DNA from: Mycobacterium yunnanensis
GTDB lineage: Bacteria > Actinomycetota > Actinomycetes > Mycobacteriales > Mycobacteriaceae
Assembly: GCF_025823185.1 (NCBI RefSeq)
Contig: NZ_JACKVK010000008.1
Coordinates: 732,312 to 796,311 of the forward strand
Direction of reading: 5' to 3'
Length of the DNA stretch: 64,000 bases
This document shows positions 1 through 16,292 of this stretch, one piece after another. The position numbers and the translations under genes are program-made. The notes under the pieces are model-generated. The model was not told the origin of the DNA, searched no databases, and was given only the letters and a program-made list of their open reading frames with translations. Within the stretch, counting starts at the first letter, position 1; each line of letters begins with the position of its first letter.

Positions 1-1534
1 GCGCGACCGTCTGCCGTACCTGGCGCAGCTCGGCGTCGACGCGATCTGGATCAACCCCTGGTACCCGTCCCCGCTGGCCGACGGTGGCTACGACGTCGCC
101 GACTACCGCGACATCGAGCCGCTGTACGGAACGCTCGCCGAGGCCGACCTGGTGATCGCCGAGGCGCACGAGGCCGGCATCCGGGTGCTTCTCGACATCG
201 TGCCCAACCACAGCTCGGACCACCACCAGTGGTTCGTCGCGGCCCTGGCGGGTGATCCAAAGGCACGCCAGCGCTACCACTTTCGCCCAGGGCGGGGCCC
301 CGACGGCGAACAGCCGCCCAACGACTGGCAGAGCGTCTTCGGCGGGCCCGCCTGGACCAGGCTGCCCGACGGCCAGTGGTACCTGCACCTTTTCGCGCCC
401 GGTCAACCCGACTTCAACTGGGAGAACCCGGAGGTGCGCGCGGAATTCGAGGACGTCCTGGCGTTCTGGTTCGACAAGGGCGTCGACGGCTTCCGCATCG
501 ACGTCGCCCACGGGTTGGTGAAGGCCGACGGGTTGCCCGACGGCGGCCCCGGCCACGACGCCGCACCGACGTTGGTTCAGCACAACGAGTCTCACCCCGC
601 ATGGGACCAAGACGGCGTGCACGAGATCTACCGCGGATGGCGCAAGGTCGCGAACCGCTATGCCCCCGAGCGCATCTTCATCGCCGAGGCGTGGGTGCCC
701 AACAACGAGCGGCTGGCTCGCTATCTGCGCCCGGACGAGCTGCAGACCGCGTTCCAATTCGACTTCCTCCGTGCGCCGTGGCGGGCGGAGATCCTGCGGA
801 CCGTCGTCGACGACGCCGTCACCGAGGCGGCTTCCGTCGGCGCCCCGCCAACCTGGGTGCTGTCCAACCACGACGTCACCCGCACCGTCACCCGGTACGC
901 GCGGTCCCAACCCGACCACCTCATCGAGACCGACTGGGAGCGCACCCGTTGGGCCGAGGAACCCGCCGACTACGAGACGGGACTGCGCCGTGCCCGGGCT
1001 GCCGCGTTGCTGCAGCTGGCCCTGCCGGGGACGGCCTACGTCTACCAAGGCGAGGAGCTCGGCCTCGAGGAGGTCGAGGACCTGCCGAACGACGTGCGCG
1101 AAGACCCCATCTGGGAACAGTCCGGCCACACCGACGTCGGTCGCGACGGCTGCCGCGTGCCGCTGCCGTGGTCGGGTGACGCTGCGCCCTACGGATTCTC
1201 GACCGGCGCCACGACCTGGCTGCCGCAGCCGTCGAACTGGGGGTCGCGCACGGCCGCCGCGCAAGACCTCGACCCGGATTCGACGCTCAACCTGTACCGC
1301 CGCGCGCTGTCGGTGCGGGCGGCGACGTGGGTCGACGCGGGGGAGCTGGAATGGATCGAGACCGCGCCCGAGGTGGCCGCGTTTCGGCGGGGTGACGCTC
1401 AATGCTGGGTCAACACCGGGACTGCACCGGTGAACCTGCCGGTCGGGGCCGAGGTGATGCTGGCGTCGGTGGCGGGCATCTCCACCACACTGCCGTCGGA
1501 CGCGACGGCGTGGCTGAGCGCCCCGGGTTCCTGA
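1..1534 (+). CDS. aglA: GH13 alpha-glucosidase / alpha-amylase family (5' truncated by window)
   Basis: The open frame runs from base 2, so the gene starts left of the window; 510 residues are visible. It is a GH13 retaining glycosidase that cleaves alpha-linked glucosides through a (beta/alpha)8 barrel. All four conserved regions are present: region I DIVPNHS near visible residue 65, region II FRIDV with nucleophile Asp167, acid/base Glu229 in FIAEAW, and Asp291 in SNHD. These fit an oligo-1,6-/alpha-glucosidase better than a secreted amylase; no signal peptide can be judged because the N-terminus is missing. Its stop abuts the stop of a convergent gene with no spacer. The family call is firm, the exact substrate is not. 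Confidence 0.9.
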   Translation, partial: RDRLPYLAQLGVDAIWINPWYPSPLADGGYDVADYRDIEPLYGTLAEADLVIAEAHEAGIRVLLDIVPNHSSDHHQWFVAALAGDPKARQRYHFRPGRGPDGEQPPNDWQSVFGGPAWTRLPDGQWYLHLFAPGQPDFNWENPEVRAEFEDVLAFWFDKGVDGFRIDVAHGLVKADGLPDGGPGHDAAPTLVQHNESHPAWDQDGVHEIYRGWRKVANRYAPERIFIAEAWVPNNERLARYLRPDELQTAFQFDFLRAPWRAEILRTVVDDAVTEAASVGAPPTWVLSNHDVTRTVTRYARSQPDHLIETDWERTRWAEEPADYETGLRRARAAALLQLALPGTAYVYQGEELGLEEVEDLPNDVREDPIWEQSGHTDVGRDGCRVPLPWSGDAAPYGFSTGATTWLPQPSNWGSRTAAAQDLDPDSTLNLYRRALSVRAATWVDAGELEWIETAPEVAAFRRGDAQCWVNTGTAPVNLPVGAEVMLASVAGISTTLPSDATAWLSAPGS

Positions 1535-1957
1535 CTAGCTGGTGGCCCACTGCCTCTGTTCGGGGAAGAGATGCTGGGCGGCGGTGACGACGTGATGGTT
1601 GCGGTGGCGCACCGCGTCGAGTTCGGTGACCGTCTCGACCACGGGGGCCACCGGCGGGAGCGGTGTCGGCTCAGGGGCGGCCGTCACTGCGCCCGGCTGG
1701 GGCATGGCGCGCTCGATGCCGAGAACGTCGCCGATCTCGGCCCAACTGATCCCCGCGTCGTGTGCTGCCAGCGCCGCCACCTGCACGGCGTGCGACGCGG
1801 ATTGCAGGTTCTTGCACTCGCGCTTCCACTTGGCATTGCGCCTCGCGGCGTCGAGCGTGGCCTGCGCATCGACCAGACGATCCAGCTCCGGGCTGGTTCG
1901 AGACGACGAGCGGACTTCCGTGTTCGCCTCGCGACGACGGCCCCTGAAACTGTTCAT
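1535..1957 (-). CDS. Hypothetical protein with HTH-like segment
   Basis: A 140-aa protein, not recognised by name. The N-terminal third is basic (RGRRRE, then a KWKRECK stretch). Residues about 57-81, ending WAEIGDVLGI, look like the paired helices of a small helix-turn-helix. The C-terminal third is proline-rich and then polar. I chose the ATG at 1957, before MNSFRGR, because the frame further upstream reads into AT-richer intergenic sequence without actinobacterial coding character. On the minus strand TTGCAG and TAATCA, 16 nt apart, lie upstream and could be its promoter. It converges on aglA with abutting stops. A DNA-binding role is inferred only from the HTH-like segment. Confidence 0.6.
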   Translation of the reverse strand: MNSFRGRRREANTEVRSSSRTSPELDRLVDAQATLDAARRNAKWKRECKNLQSASHAVQVAALAAHDAGISWAEIGDVLGIERAMPQPGAVTAAPEPTPLPPVAPVVETVTELDAVRHRNHHVVTAAQHLFPEQRQWATS

Positions 1958-2211
1958 GTGTTTGCCGATCCCCCAATCAGTGAACCAATGATTACAGCCC
2001 CCGACCACAACTGCAATGCGGAAAGTATTACGTGTTACCAGCGAAAAACGCGATCGAACGTCGAATCTGGACGAGCCAGCATCGTGGGATTCGACAAATC
2101 CGTGCGTGAGCTGTGAGTAGCTGGCGGGCCGTGTTCCCAGCGTTTGCCCAGGTTCGGGGCGTCGCCGAACGCCGATCTTGAGTCGCCACATACCCGGCGG
2201 CGGCCGGCGTT
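1958..2211. other. Intergenic region between divergent genes
   Basis: No credible gene. It separates the minus-strand hypothetical gene from the rplJ promoter and is less GC-rich than its surroundings, especially 1980-2050. It probably holds the promoter of the hypothetical gene. Long frames that cross it are shadows without coding character. Confidence 0.5.
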
Positions 2212-2241
2212 TTGGCTGATCGGCAAGGGGCGCGGTATTCT
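2212..2241 (+). promoter_or_regulatory. Probable sigma-A promoter of rplJ-rplL
   Basis: TTGGCT at 2212-2217 and TATTCT at 2236-2241 are separated by 18 nt, a good housekeeping-type promoter. It predicts transcription from about 2248, just upstream of the L10-leader-like RNA. Confidence 0.55.
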
Positions 2242-2250
2242 TCGACACGT

Positions 2251-2372
2251 TCCACCGAAGACCGTCGGTCACCGAGTAATCGGTTGAAGGTCCCGGCAAC
2301 GCCTGTTGTTCTTCGCGCAAGCGGCTCATCAGGATCCGGGCGGCCCACGCAGGAGGACGAGGCACCATCGTT
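2251..2372 (+). promoter_or_regulatory. Ribosomal protein L10 leader (autoregulatory mRNA structure)
   Basis: About 240 nt of transcribed leader separates the promoter from rplJ. It contains the blocks CCGAAGACCGTCGGTC, CGGTTGAAGGTCCCGGCAAC, GCCTG and, later, CGCAGGAGGACGAGG. These resemble the actinobacterial L10 leader, in which the L10(L12) complex binds a kink-turn-like element and represses its own mRNA. The match is from memory; a covariance-model scan (Rfam L10_leader) would decide it. Confidence 0.6.
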
Positions 2373-2480
2373 GGCTAGCGTCAACGGATCTCCACGCCCC
2401 GGCCGCACTGCGCCCGGGGCGTTCGTCGTTTCTGGGGTCTTCCCTAGTTTGACCGAACCCAACTGAGATAGGAGGCATGC

Positions 2481-3071
2481 ATGGCCAAAGCAGAAAAGGC
2501 CACCGCGGTTGCCGACATCGCCGAGCAGTTCAAGGAGGCGACCGCCACGGTCGTCACCGAGTATCGCGGCCTTTCCGTGGCCAACCTTGCGAATCTGCGC
2601 AAGTCGCTCGGAAACGGCGCGACCTACTCGGTCGCCAAGAACACCCTGGTCAAGCGCGCGGCGTCTGAGGCAGGTGTAACCGGTCTCGACGATCTGTTCA
2701 CCGGCCCGACCGCCATCGCGTTCATCAAGGGTGAGCCCGTCGATGCCGCCAAGGCAATCAAGACGTTCGCCAAGGACAACAAGGCCCTGATCATCAAGGG
2801 CGGCTACATGGACGGCAAGGCGCTGTCCGTGGACGAGGTCAACCGCATCGCGGACCTCGAGTCGCGCGAGGTGCTGCTGGCCAAGCTGGCCGGCGCGATG
2901 AAGGCCAAGACCAGCCAGGCCGCGGCGCTCTTCGCTGCCCCGGCGTCGCAGGTCGCCCGTCTCGTCTTCGCGCTGCAGGAGAAGAGGGAGGCCACCGAAG
3001 GTGCCCCCGCCGCTCCCGCCGCCGAGGCCGCGGACGACGCAGCAGCAGAAGCACCGGCAGACGCCGAATAA
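2481..3071 (+). CDS. rplJ: 50S ribosomal protein L10
   Basis: A 196-aa protein starting [17 protein letters not shown]10 anchors L7/L12 dimers on 23S rRNA to form the stalk that recruits translational GTPases. The conserved N-terminal RNA-binding domain ([21 protein letters not shown]) is followed by the L12-binding helix. The C-terminus has an Ala/Glu/Asp-rich extension typical of actinobacteria. Start ATG at 2481 follows AGGAGG at 2471-2476. It is first in a two-gene operon with rplL and is probably autoregulated through the leader upstream. Confidence 0.98.
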   Translation: MAKAEKATAVADIAEQFKEATATVVTEYRGLSVANLANLRKSLGNGATYSVAKNTLVKRAASEAGVTGLDDLFTGPTAIAFIKGEPVDAAKAIKTFAKDNKALIIKGGYMDGKALSVDEVNRIADLESREVLLAKLAGAMKAKTSQAAALFAAPASQVARLVFALQEKREATEGAPAAPAAEAADDAAAEAPADAE

Positions 3072-3116
3072 CCACCACCCACAGAACCACGCAAGAAATC
3101 TAGGAAGGACCACACC

Positions 3117-3503
3117 ATGGCCAAGCTCAGCACTGAAGACCTGCTCGACGCGTTCAAGGAACTGACCCTGTTGGAGCTCTCGGAGTTCGTCAAGGCCTTC
3201 GAGGAGACCTTCGACGTCACCGCCGCCGCTCCCGTCGCCGTTGCCGCCGCCCCCGGCGCAGCCGCCCCGGCCGAGGCTGCCGAGGAGCAGTCCGAATTCG
3301 ACGTCATCCTCGAGGGTGCCGGCGAGAAGAAGATCGGCGTCATCAAGGTCGTCCGTGAGATCGTCTCGGGCCTGGGCCTCAAGGAGGCCAAGGACCTCGT
3401 CGACGGCGCCCCCAAGCCGCTGCTCGAGAAGGTCAACAAGGATCAGGCTGACGACGCCAAGGCCAAGCTCGAGGCCGCTGGCGCCACCGTCACCGTCAAG
3501 TAG
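3117..3503 (+). CDS. rplL: 50S ribosomal protein L7/L12
   Basis: A 128-aa stalk protein with all usual parts: N-terminal dimerisation domain ([20 protein letters not shown]), Ala-rich hinge at about residues 38-60, and the C-terminal factor-binding domain ([28 protein letters not shown]). Start ATG 3117 follows AGGAAGGA. It lies 45 nt downstream of rplJ in the same operon and is followed by a strong terminator. Confidence 0.98.
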   Translation: MAKLSTEDLLDAFKELTLLELSEFVKAFEETFDVTAAAPVAVAAAPGAAAPAEAAEEQSEFDVILEGAGEKKIGVIKVVREIVSGLGLKEAKDLVDGAPKPLLEKVNKDQADDAKAKLEAAGATVTVK

Positions 3504-3515
3504 TACTGACTGCAG

Positions 3516-3550
3516 AAACCGCCCGGGATCCTCGCGATCCCGGGCGGTTT
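3516..3550 (+). terminator. Rho-independent-type hairpin after rplL
   Basis: A perfect 15-bp stem (3516-3530 with 3536-3550) with loop CTCGC, ending in a short T run, 13 nt after the rplL stop. It separates the stalk operon from the mkl promoter. Confidence 0.9.
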
Positions 3551-3642
3551 CGTCGTCTCCGAGGCCCTTCGAGCAAACGTCGGCACCGTGGGAGTGTGTA
3601 CCCAAAGGCCGGCAAAGCCGAGGGCGCCCAGAGTCGGTGCGC

Positions 3643-3648
3643 TACAGT
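3643..3648 (+). promoter_or_regulatory. Candidate -10 box of mkl
   Basis: TACAGT fits the mycobacterial TANNNT -10 consensus and predicts a start near 3655, about 55 nt before the preferred mkl start. No clear -35 is visible. In another frame the surrounding bases spell VRYSDS, similar to the N-terminus I recall for M. tuberculosis Mkl, so part of that annotated N-terminus may be promoter DNA. Confidence 0.4.
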
Positions 3649-3710
3649 GACTCAAGCCACAGGCGGGCATGTCTGTTTGGCGAGCAAAAGCACTGGCGGA
3701 AGGGTCGCGC

Positions 3711-4784
3711 GTGGGCATCGGTATTCAGGTTGAGGGATTGACGAAGTCCTTCGGGCCCCAGCGAATTTGGGAGGACGTCACCTTCGATCTGCCCGCAGGT
3801 GAAGTCAGCGTGCTGCTGGGCCCGTCCGGTACCGGCAAGTCGGTGTTCCTAAAGTCGCTGATCGGTCTGCTGCGTCCGGAGCGCGGCAAGATCATCGTCG
3901 ACGGCACCAACATCATCGAGTGCTCGGCCAAGGAGCTCTACGAGATCCGCACCCTGTTCGGGGTGATGTTCCAGGACGGCGCGCTGTTCGGCTCGATGAG
4001 CCTGTACGACAACACCGCCTTCCCGCTTCGTGAGCACACGAAGAAGAAGGAATCCGAGATCCGTCAGATCGTGATGGAGAAGCTCGACCTGGTCGGTCTG
4101 ACCGGCGACGAGGGCAAGTTCCCCGGTGAGATCTCCGGCGGTATGCGCAAGCGCGCCGGCCTGGCCCGCTCGCTGGTGCTGGACCCGCAGATCATCCTCT
4201 GCGACGAGCCCGACTCCGGCCTCGATCCCGTGCGTACGGCGTACCTGTCGCAGCTGTTGATCGACATCAACGCCCAGATCGACTGCACCATCCTCATCGT
4301 CACGCACAACATCAACATCGCCCGCACGGTGCCCGACAACATGGGCATGCTCTTCCGCAAGCATCTGGTGATGTTCGGCCCGCGTGAGGTGCTGCTGACC
4401 TCCGACGAGCCGGTGGTCAAGCAGTTCCTCAACGGTCGCCGGATCGGGCCGATCGGCATGTCCGAGGAGAAGGACGAGTCGACGATGGCCGAGGAGCAGG
4501 CCATGATCGACGCCGGTCACCACGACGGTGGCACCGAGGAGATCGAAGGTGTGCCGCCGCAGGTGAACGCGACTCCCGGCATGCCCGAGCGCAAGGCCGT
4601 CGGTCGTCGTCAGGCGCGGGTGCGCGAGATCATGCACACCCTGCCGCCAGCGGCGCAGGAAGCCATCCGCGCCGACCTCGACGGCACCAACGCCCACAAC
4701 TACAACGGCGACGACGCCACCACGCGCAATCGCAGCACCGAAGAAGAGGCCCCCACGGCCTCGATCCCCGTCTCGAAGGAGTGA
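3711..4784 (+). CDS. mkl: Mkl/MlaF-type ABC transporter ATPase (Mce lipid import)
   Basis: A 357-aa ATPase expected to energise Mce-type lipid/sterol importers through YrbE permeases at the inner membrane. Walker A is GPSGTGKS, the signature is ISGGMRKRAGLAR (the MlaF-like variant of LSGGQ), Walker B is IILCDEPDSGLDP, and the switch His is in THN. A C-terminal extension of about 100 residues after the nucleotide-binding domain is typical of mycobacterial Mkl. I chose GTG 3711 because GGAAGGG lies 6 nt upstream; an in-frame ATG at 3669 would add 14 unconserved residues. The stop overlaps the next gene by 4 bp. The position just after rplJ-rplL matches Rv0655. Confidence 0.93.
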   Translation: MGIGIQVEGLTKSFGPQRIWEDVTFDLPAGEVSVLLGPSGTGKSVFLKSLIGLLRPERGKIIVDGTNIIECSAKELYEIRTLFGVMFQDGALFGSMSLYDNTAFPLREHTKKKESEIRQIVMEKLDLVGLTGDEGKFPGEISGGMRKRAGLARSLVLDPQIILCDEPDSGLDPVRTAYLSQLLIDINAQIDCTILIVTHNINIARTVPDNMGMLFRKHLVMFGPREVLLTSDEPVVKQFLNGRRIGPIGMSEEKDESTMAEEQAMIDAGHHDGGTEEIEGVPPQVNATPGMPERKAVGRRQARVREIMHTLPPAAQEAIRADLDGTNAHNYNGDDATTRNRSTEEEAPTASIPVSKE

Positions 4785-5530
4785 CGCTCCCCGGTCCCGG
4801 CGGCCGGAGAACCCGCGACCTACTCGACCGTTCTGCCGACGTGGTCGACGGCTACCTGGACGTCATGGGCGACGCGCTGGTCCCGCAGACGACCGGCCAA
4901 CGCATGATGGGATCGTCGGTACTGCCGTTGATCTACGAACGGCTCTGGCGTCCCGTGTTGTTCTTGGGCTTCACCGCCCGCAACACCGCGCAGGAGGACC
5001 GACGCAAGCTGCGGCTGCTCGACGTGCGGCCGGGTGACACCGTCCTCGACGTCGCCTGCGGACCGGGAAACACCACCCGCACCCTGGTCGACGTCGTCGG
5101 GCTCGACGGGCTCGTGGTCGGGGTGGACAGTTCGGCGACGATGCTCGCCCAGGCCGTTCGCGACACGGCACCGGACAGCCCCGTGGGTTACGTGCGGGCC
5201 GACGCCGTCGACCTGCCGTTCGCCGACGGAACGTTCGACGCGATCAGTTGCTACGGCGCTCTCTACCTGATGGATGATCCGTTCGGCGCACTGCAAGAGA
5301 TGGTCCGCTTGCTTGCGCCCGGCGGCCGCATCGCCGTGCTCACCACCTGCGCCAGGGGACCGGCGCCGGTGCGGCGAGTCGGCGTCACCGCGTCACGATG
5401 GGCGCCGGTGCGACTCTTCGACGTCGACGACGTGACCGGTGTCCTGCGCCAGGCGGGACTGGTCGAGGTGACCCGCGACGTGTCGGCCGTCTCGCAGACC
5501 GTGAGCGGGCGGCGTCCGGACGACCGATGA
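4781..5530 (+). CDS. Class I SAM-dependent methyltransferase
   Basis: A 249-aa protein beginning at GTG 4781, overlapping the mkl stop by 4 bp (GTGA), so probably translationally coupled. The SAM-binding motif I is VLDVACGPGNT near residues 88-98, followed by GVDSSATML (motif II acidic region), ADAVDLPFADGTFDA and LLAPGGRIAVL, the usual UbiE/Methyltransf_11 order. The N-terminal segment (LPLIYERLWRPVLFLGF) is hydrophobic and may sit at the membrane. The substrate is unknown; coupling to a lipid-import ATPase hints at a lipid or quinone-like substrate, but this is inference. Confidence 0.85.
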   Translation: MTLPGPGGRRTRDLLDRSADVVDGYLDVMGDALVPQTTGQRMMGSSVLPLIYERLWRPVLFLGFTARNTAQEDRRKLRLLDVRPGDTVLDVACGPGNTTRTLVDVVGLDGLVVGVDSSATMLAQAVRDTAPDSPVGYVRADAVDLPFADGTFDAISCYGALYLMDDPFGALQEMVRLLAPGGRIAVLTTCARGPAPVRRVGVTASRWAPVRLFDVDDVTGVLRQAGLVEVTRDVSAVSQTVSGRRPDDR

Positions 5531-5585
5531 TCGGCGGAATCTGACGCCGGCGATGTTTTTTCGGTCGAATGTCGGGGCGGTCGGT

Positions 5586-5591
5586 TACATT
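5586..5591 (+). promoter_or_regulatory. Candidate -10 box for leaderless hydrolase gene
   Basis: TACATT lies with its last base 7 nt before GTG 5598. With the usual mycobacterial spacing, transcription would start at or next to the GTG, giving a leaderless mRNA. Confidence 0.45.
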
Positions 5592-5597
5592 CCGTCG

Positions 5598-7340
5598 GTG
5601 GGAACGAATCGCTGGTTGCGAGGGGTATGGGTCGTAGCCGCGGGGGTGGGGATCGCGCTCAGTGCGAGCCACGGCGTCGCGGCCGCCGCCGACTCGGATT
5701 CTGCGGGCGGCGGCTCTGAATCGTCGTCCTCCGCGTCGGCGTCGGGGGCTTCATCGGGCACGTCGTCGAGTGAGCAGTCCGCTTCGGGTGCCGAGGCGAC
5801 GACGGCCGCGGTCGACGACAGCGAGGCATCCACTGTGTCCAAAGGCGTTGCGGCGAGCCCTAATTCGACTCCGGCCAAGGATGGTGGCGCGCCGACGAGC
5901 ACGGTGAGTGCATCGACGGTGACCGTTCACGCGGACGAGACGCCCAAGGCCATCCCCGCCGTCACGGCGCCCGATCCAGAGCCGGCCGAGGTCGTGGAGT
6001 CCGTCACGGACGCCGAGCCAGCGAAGGGCGAGTCCGTGAAGGCCGTCGACGAACCCGAGCCCGCGGCCCCGAAGAACGCCACGGCCCCGAAGAGCAATGC
6101 GGCGCCGAGGAACGCTGTGGCCAACGACCCGTCCGCTACTGTCACCGTCGCCAAGGACGTCGCGGCCGTGACCAGTCTGGCCGCTCCCGTCGCCCCGCGG
6201 CCCCAGCCCGGCCCCATCGCCACCGTGGTGATCAGTCTGCTGTCGGCCTTCGGCCTGCTTCCCCCCGTCGCGCCCGTTCCCGTCGACGTCACCGGCATTC
6301 CGTCGACGCCGACACCCGGCACCTCGAACGTCAACGGGGTGACCGGGGTCAAGGTCGGCAGCTCCAACCTGTCGATCCCGGTCGGCACCGGCACGTACAC
6401 CGGCGCGGTCGACTGGTACTTCCCGACCCAGGCCGACGGCACCGTGCGGGCCCAGGGAGTCATGCTGCTGCAGCACGGCTTCCTCGGGTCGAAGTCCTGG
6501 TACTCCGCGCTGGCCCAGGACCTCGCTCAGCGCACCAACAGTGTCGTCGTCGTCCCCAACATCCCGTCCTTCGGCTTCTTCACCTGCGCCGGCTGCACGC
6601 TGAGCAGCCCGGCGATGCAGCAGGGAGTCGCCGACCTCTTCATCGACCCGAACCGCACAGCCCTCACCGCCAGCGCCGAGGCCGCGGGGTACCACGGCGC
6701 GCTGCCGGGCAAGTTCATTCTGACCGGGCACTCGGCCGGTGGGGGACTGGCCGCGGCGGCGGGGGGCTTCTATGCGGACGCGGTCAAGCCCGAGGACGAC
6801 GACCTGCTCGGCGTGGTGATGTACGACGGTGTGTCGTCCAACGGCACGTTCGCCGCAGCGGTGACGAGCCTCGACGGTCGGGGCATTCCGATCTATCAGA
6901 TCGCGGCACCCCCGCAGCCGTGGAACGCCAACGGGCAGACCACCGACGACCTGGTGTCCGCGCAGCAGCCCGGTCAGTTCGTCGGCGTGGTCCTGGCCAA
7001 CGGCTCGCACGTCGACTCCTTGATCGGTGGCTCGCCGATCGTCGACTTCTTCAGCCAGCTCTTCATCAAGCCGTCCCCGCCGGGAAACACCCAGGCCGTC
7101 TACACGCTCGCCACCGGCTGGATCAACGACGTCTACGCCGGTCTCGGGCCGAATGACGGCAAGTCCGGCATCTACGGGGACCCCGATCAGTACCTCGTAC
7201 TCGGGCCGGCGGTCGGCATCGTGCTCGGGCGGCGCCCGGAGTTGCTAGATCGGGCGTCGGTGAAGGGCGTAGATGGACGGATCGCGGTGACTTCACAGCC
7301 TGCGGGTGCCCGTGAACTTTCCTCCACAATCCGCGTGTGA
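5598..7340 (+). CDS. Secreted Ser/Ala-rich alpha/beta hydrolase
   Basis: 580 aa from GTG 5598. A signal peptide (TNRWLRGVWVVAAGVGIALS, Ala-rich end near residue 32) is followed by about 190 residues of low-complexity Ser/Ala/Thr/Pro/Glu-rich linker. The catalytic domain is an alpha/beta hydrolase: the oxyanion-hole region LLQHGFLGSKSW and nucleophile elbow GHSAGGG are clear, and LANGSHVDS probably supplies the catalytic His. The product is expected outside the membrane as an esterase or lipase-like enzyme on lipids or wall esters. An in-frame ATG at 5553 would extend it by 15 residues but lacks an RBS, and a -10-like box fits a leaderless GTG. Substrate unknown. Confidence 0.8.
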   Translation: MGTNRWLRGVWVVAAGVGIALSASHGVAAAADSDSAGGGSESSSSASASGASSGTSSSEQSASGAEATTAAVDDSEASTVSKGVAASPNSTPAKDGGAPTSTVSASTVTVHADETPKAIPAVTAPDPEPAEVVESVTDAEPAKGESVKAVDEPEPAAPKNATAPKSNAAPRNAVANDPSATVTVAKDVAAVTSLAAPVAPRPQPGPIATVVISLLSAFGLLPPVAPVPVDVTGIPSTPTPGTSNVNGVTGVKVGSSNLSIPVGTGTYTGAVDWYFPTQADGTVRAQGVMLLQHGFLGSKSWYSALAQDLAQRTNSVVVVPNIPSFGFFTCAGCTLSSPAMQQGVADLFIDPNRTALTASAEAAGYHGALPGKFILTGHSAGGGLAAAAGGFYADAVKPEDDDLLGVVMYDGVSSNGTFAAAVTSLDGRGIPIYQIAAPPQPWNANGQTTDDLVSAQQPGQFVGVVLANGSHVDSLIGGSPIVDFFSQLFIKPSPPGNTQAVYTLATGWINDVYAGLGPNDGKSGIYGDPDQYLVLGPAVGIVLGRRPELLDRASVKGVDGRIAVTSQPAGARELSSTIRV

Positions 7341-7447
7341 ACTCTTGACGGAAAGGCGAAACCGGGCCAGTCTGTTGGTCAGCATGTACTCGAGGGTTGA
7401 GAAAGTTCCAGTCGCCAGCCAGCGCCGGAGCACATACCATGCCGTGG
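7341..7447. other. Intergenic region upstream of the rpoB promoter
   Basis: This is the left part of a 345-nt non-coding stretch before rpoB. No gene, tRNA or clear terminator hairpin is visible. The rest of the stretch holds the rpoB promoter and a leader of about 200 nt. Confidence 0.5.
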
Positions 7448-7476
7448 TTGAGGAATGCGCCGTTCTGCGCTAGTGT
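7448..7476 (+). promoter_or_regulatory. Probable rpoB-rpoC promoter
   Basis: TTGAGG (7448-7453) and TAGTGT (7471-7476) are exactly 17 nt apart. The predicted start near 7483 leaves a leader of about 200 nt before rpoB. No attenuator hairpin was clearly seen in the leader. Confidence 0.55.
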
Positions 7477-7685
7477 TGGACGTTGCGCTGGCTGCATCCT
7501 GCCCACCCTCATCCGCCCTGCTCGTCACCGTCCTAGCCTGAGCCCTGCTCAGTGACCTAGTGGTGTGCCTCTGGGCCGAGATTCAGGCTTGAGAACGCCA
7601 GCCGAACCTAACGCAGATAACGCGGCAAGGGTCCGGTCTTCGGCCGGCAACCCGATCGTCGCATCCGGTGCTGGAAGGATGCATC

Positions 7686-11189
<3,504 letters not shown>

Positions 11190-11263
11190 CCGCTTTTTCG
11201 GGGACTCCGCGTCCCGCGATGTGATTGATAGTCATCTAGTCCCGCAAGGGGAAAGGGAGTTAC

Positions 11264-15214
<3,951 letters not shown>

Positions 15215-15224
15215 TCACTGTGTG

Positions 15225-15254
15225 AAAGGGCCCCGGCTTCGGCCGGGGCCCTTT
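15225..15254 (+). terminator. Strong terminator after rpoC
   Basis: A 13-bp stem (15225-15237 with 15242-15254) closed by a TTCG tetraloop and followed by a T run, 10 nt after the rpoC stop. Confidence 0.92.
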
Positions 15255-15277
15255 TGCGTCCCAGTCTCCGTTTGCCG

Positions 15278-15335
15278 CGAGCAGTCGCAAAGATGCGCGA
15301 CACGCCGCTGATGTCGGCAGGTTTGCGACTGCTCG
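15278..15335 (+). repeat. 58-bp palindromic element, left copy
   Basis: Perfect 14-bp inverted arms (CGAGCAGTCGCAAA at 15278-15291, complement at 15322-15335) around a 30-bp centre. A second copy of the same length lies at 16293-16350 in opposite orientation, 44 of 58 positions identical, so the two copies bracket one gene. Confidence 0.85.
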
Positions 15336-15414
15336 GCCATCCACAGTGGCGAGTTGATCCCCAAATTGCCGAGGTGCTCTGTCGCTTCGACGATTGGCAC
15401 GTCAGCATCGAACG

Positions 15415-16284
15415 ATGGACCTCGACGAGGTATTTGGCGCGCGCAGCGGTCTGGCCACGACGGCTGATCTCGCGTCATCCCTGAACGCCAGGACGTTGGC
15501 GCTCTACGTAGAGGCTGGGGCGATCGTTCGGGTGTGTCACGGCGTCTACGCACTGAGACCGCCTGATCTCGAAGGTCGGCTCGCTGCATTCGACTTGATG
15601 ACCGGCCGACAGCTCGTCGCATGCATGAACACGGCGGCAGCGCTGTATGGCTTCGACATCGAGAATGACGACCGCGTCCATGTCGTGGATCCGGGAATTC
15701 GCATGCGCCCCAACGCCTCGGTGATGGTGCACCAGCGGGTGGGAGGGCCATTGCGCAGGGTGGGTAGCCGATTGGCGACGGCACCGGCCTGGACCGCAGT
15801 CGAGATGGCAAGGACTTTGCGCCCACCTCGCGCTCTCGCCGTTCTCGACGCTGCGCTGCGCTCCGGCACATGTACGGTCGCGGACCTTCGCGTTGCGATT
15901 GCGCGGCAAGGGGGCCGACGCGGAATCGTTCGCGCGAGGGACCTCTTGGAGCACGCCGACGGTCGTGCCGAGTCTCCGATGGAGAGCGAAGCGCGGTTGG
16001 TCTTCATCGACGGCGGGTTGCCGCTGCCCGAATTGCAAAGCGAGATCGTCGACCGCGGCGGCGCGCTCTGGCGGGCCGACTTCCTCTGGTCGGCAAGCAA
16101 GTTGGTTGCCGAGTACGACAGCATGCAGTGGCACGCGTCGCCTGAGGCCCTGCGACACGACAGGATGAAGACCGCGCGCTTGCAAGAATGCGGCTATCGC
16201 GTCGTTCCTTTGGTCGTGGACGACGTTCGTCGATGGCCAGGGGAACTGGTGGCGCGGATCGCAAGCCACCTGTCGGCCGCCTAA
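15415..16284 (+). CDS. AbiEi N-domain / DUF559-like protein
   Basis: 289 aa from ATG 15415 (MDLDEVFGARSGLATTADL). The N-terminal ~80 residues resemble the winged-helix AbiEi antitoxin N-domain, including VCHGVYAL. The C-terminal third (PMESEARLVF, then LWRADFLWSASKLVAEYDS, ending RLQECGYRVVPLVVDDV) has the Vsr/DUF559-type nuclease-like pattern: acidic residues in ESE, Asp in RADF, and Glu-Tyr-Asp. No AbiEii-type toxin gene follows, so it is not a standard type IV toxin-antitoxin pair. The gene stands alone between inverted 58-bp palindromes. A TTG at 15394 would add seven residues. Function unknown; DNA binding or cleavage is inferred from the fold only. Confidence 0.75.
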   Translation: MDLDEVFGARSGLATTADLASSLNARTLALYVEAGAIVRVCHGVYALRPPDLEGRLAAFDLMTGRQLVACMNTAAALYGFDIENDDRVHVVDPGIRMRPNASVMVHQRVGGPLRRVGSRLATAPAWTAVEMARTLRPPRALAVLDAALRSGTCTVADLRVAIARQGGRRGIVRARDLLEHADGRAESPMESEARLVFIDGGLPLPELQSEIVDRGGALWRADFLWSASKLVAEYDSMQWHASPEALRHDRMKTARLQECGYRVVPLVVDDVRRWPGELVARIASHLSAA

Positions 16285-16292
16285 TTCCTCGG

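Noticed and set aside
2028..3605. 525-codon frame antisense to rplJ-rplL
   Set aside because: Crosses the promoter, leader and terminator of a well-supported operon; no domains.
15415..16284. Complete type IV (AbiE) toxin-antitoxin system
   Set aside because: Only the AbiEi-like N-domain is present; no AbiEii nucleotidyltransferase gene follows.
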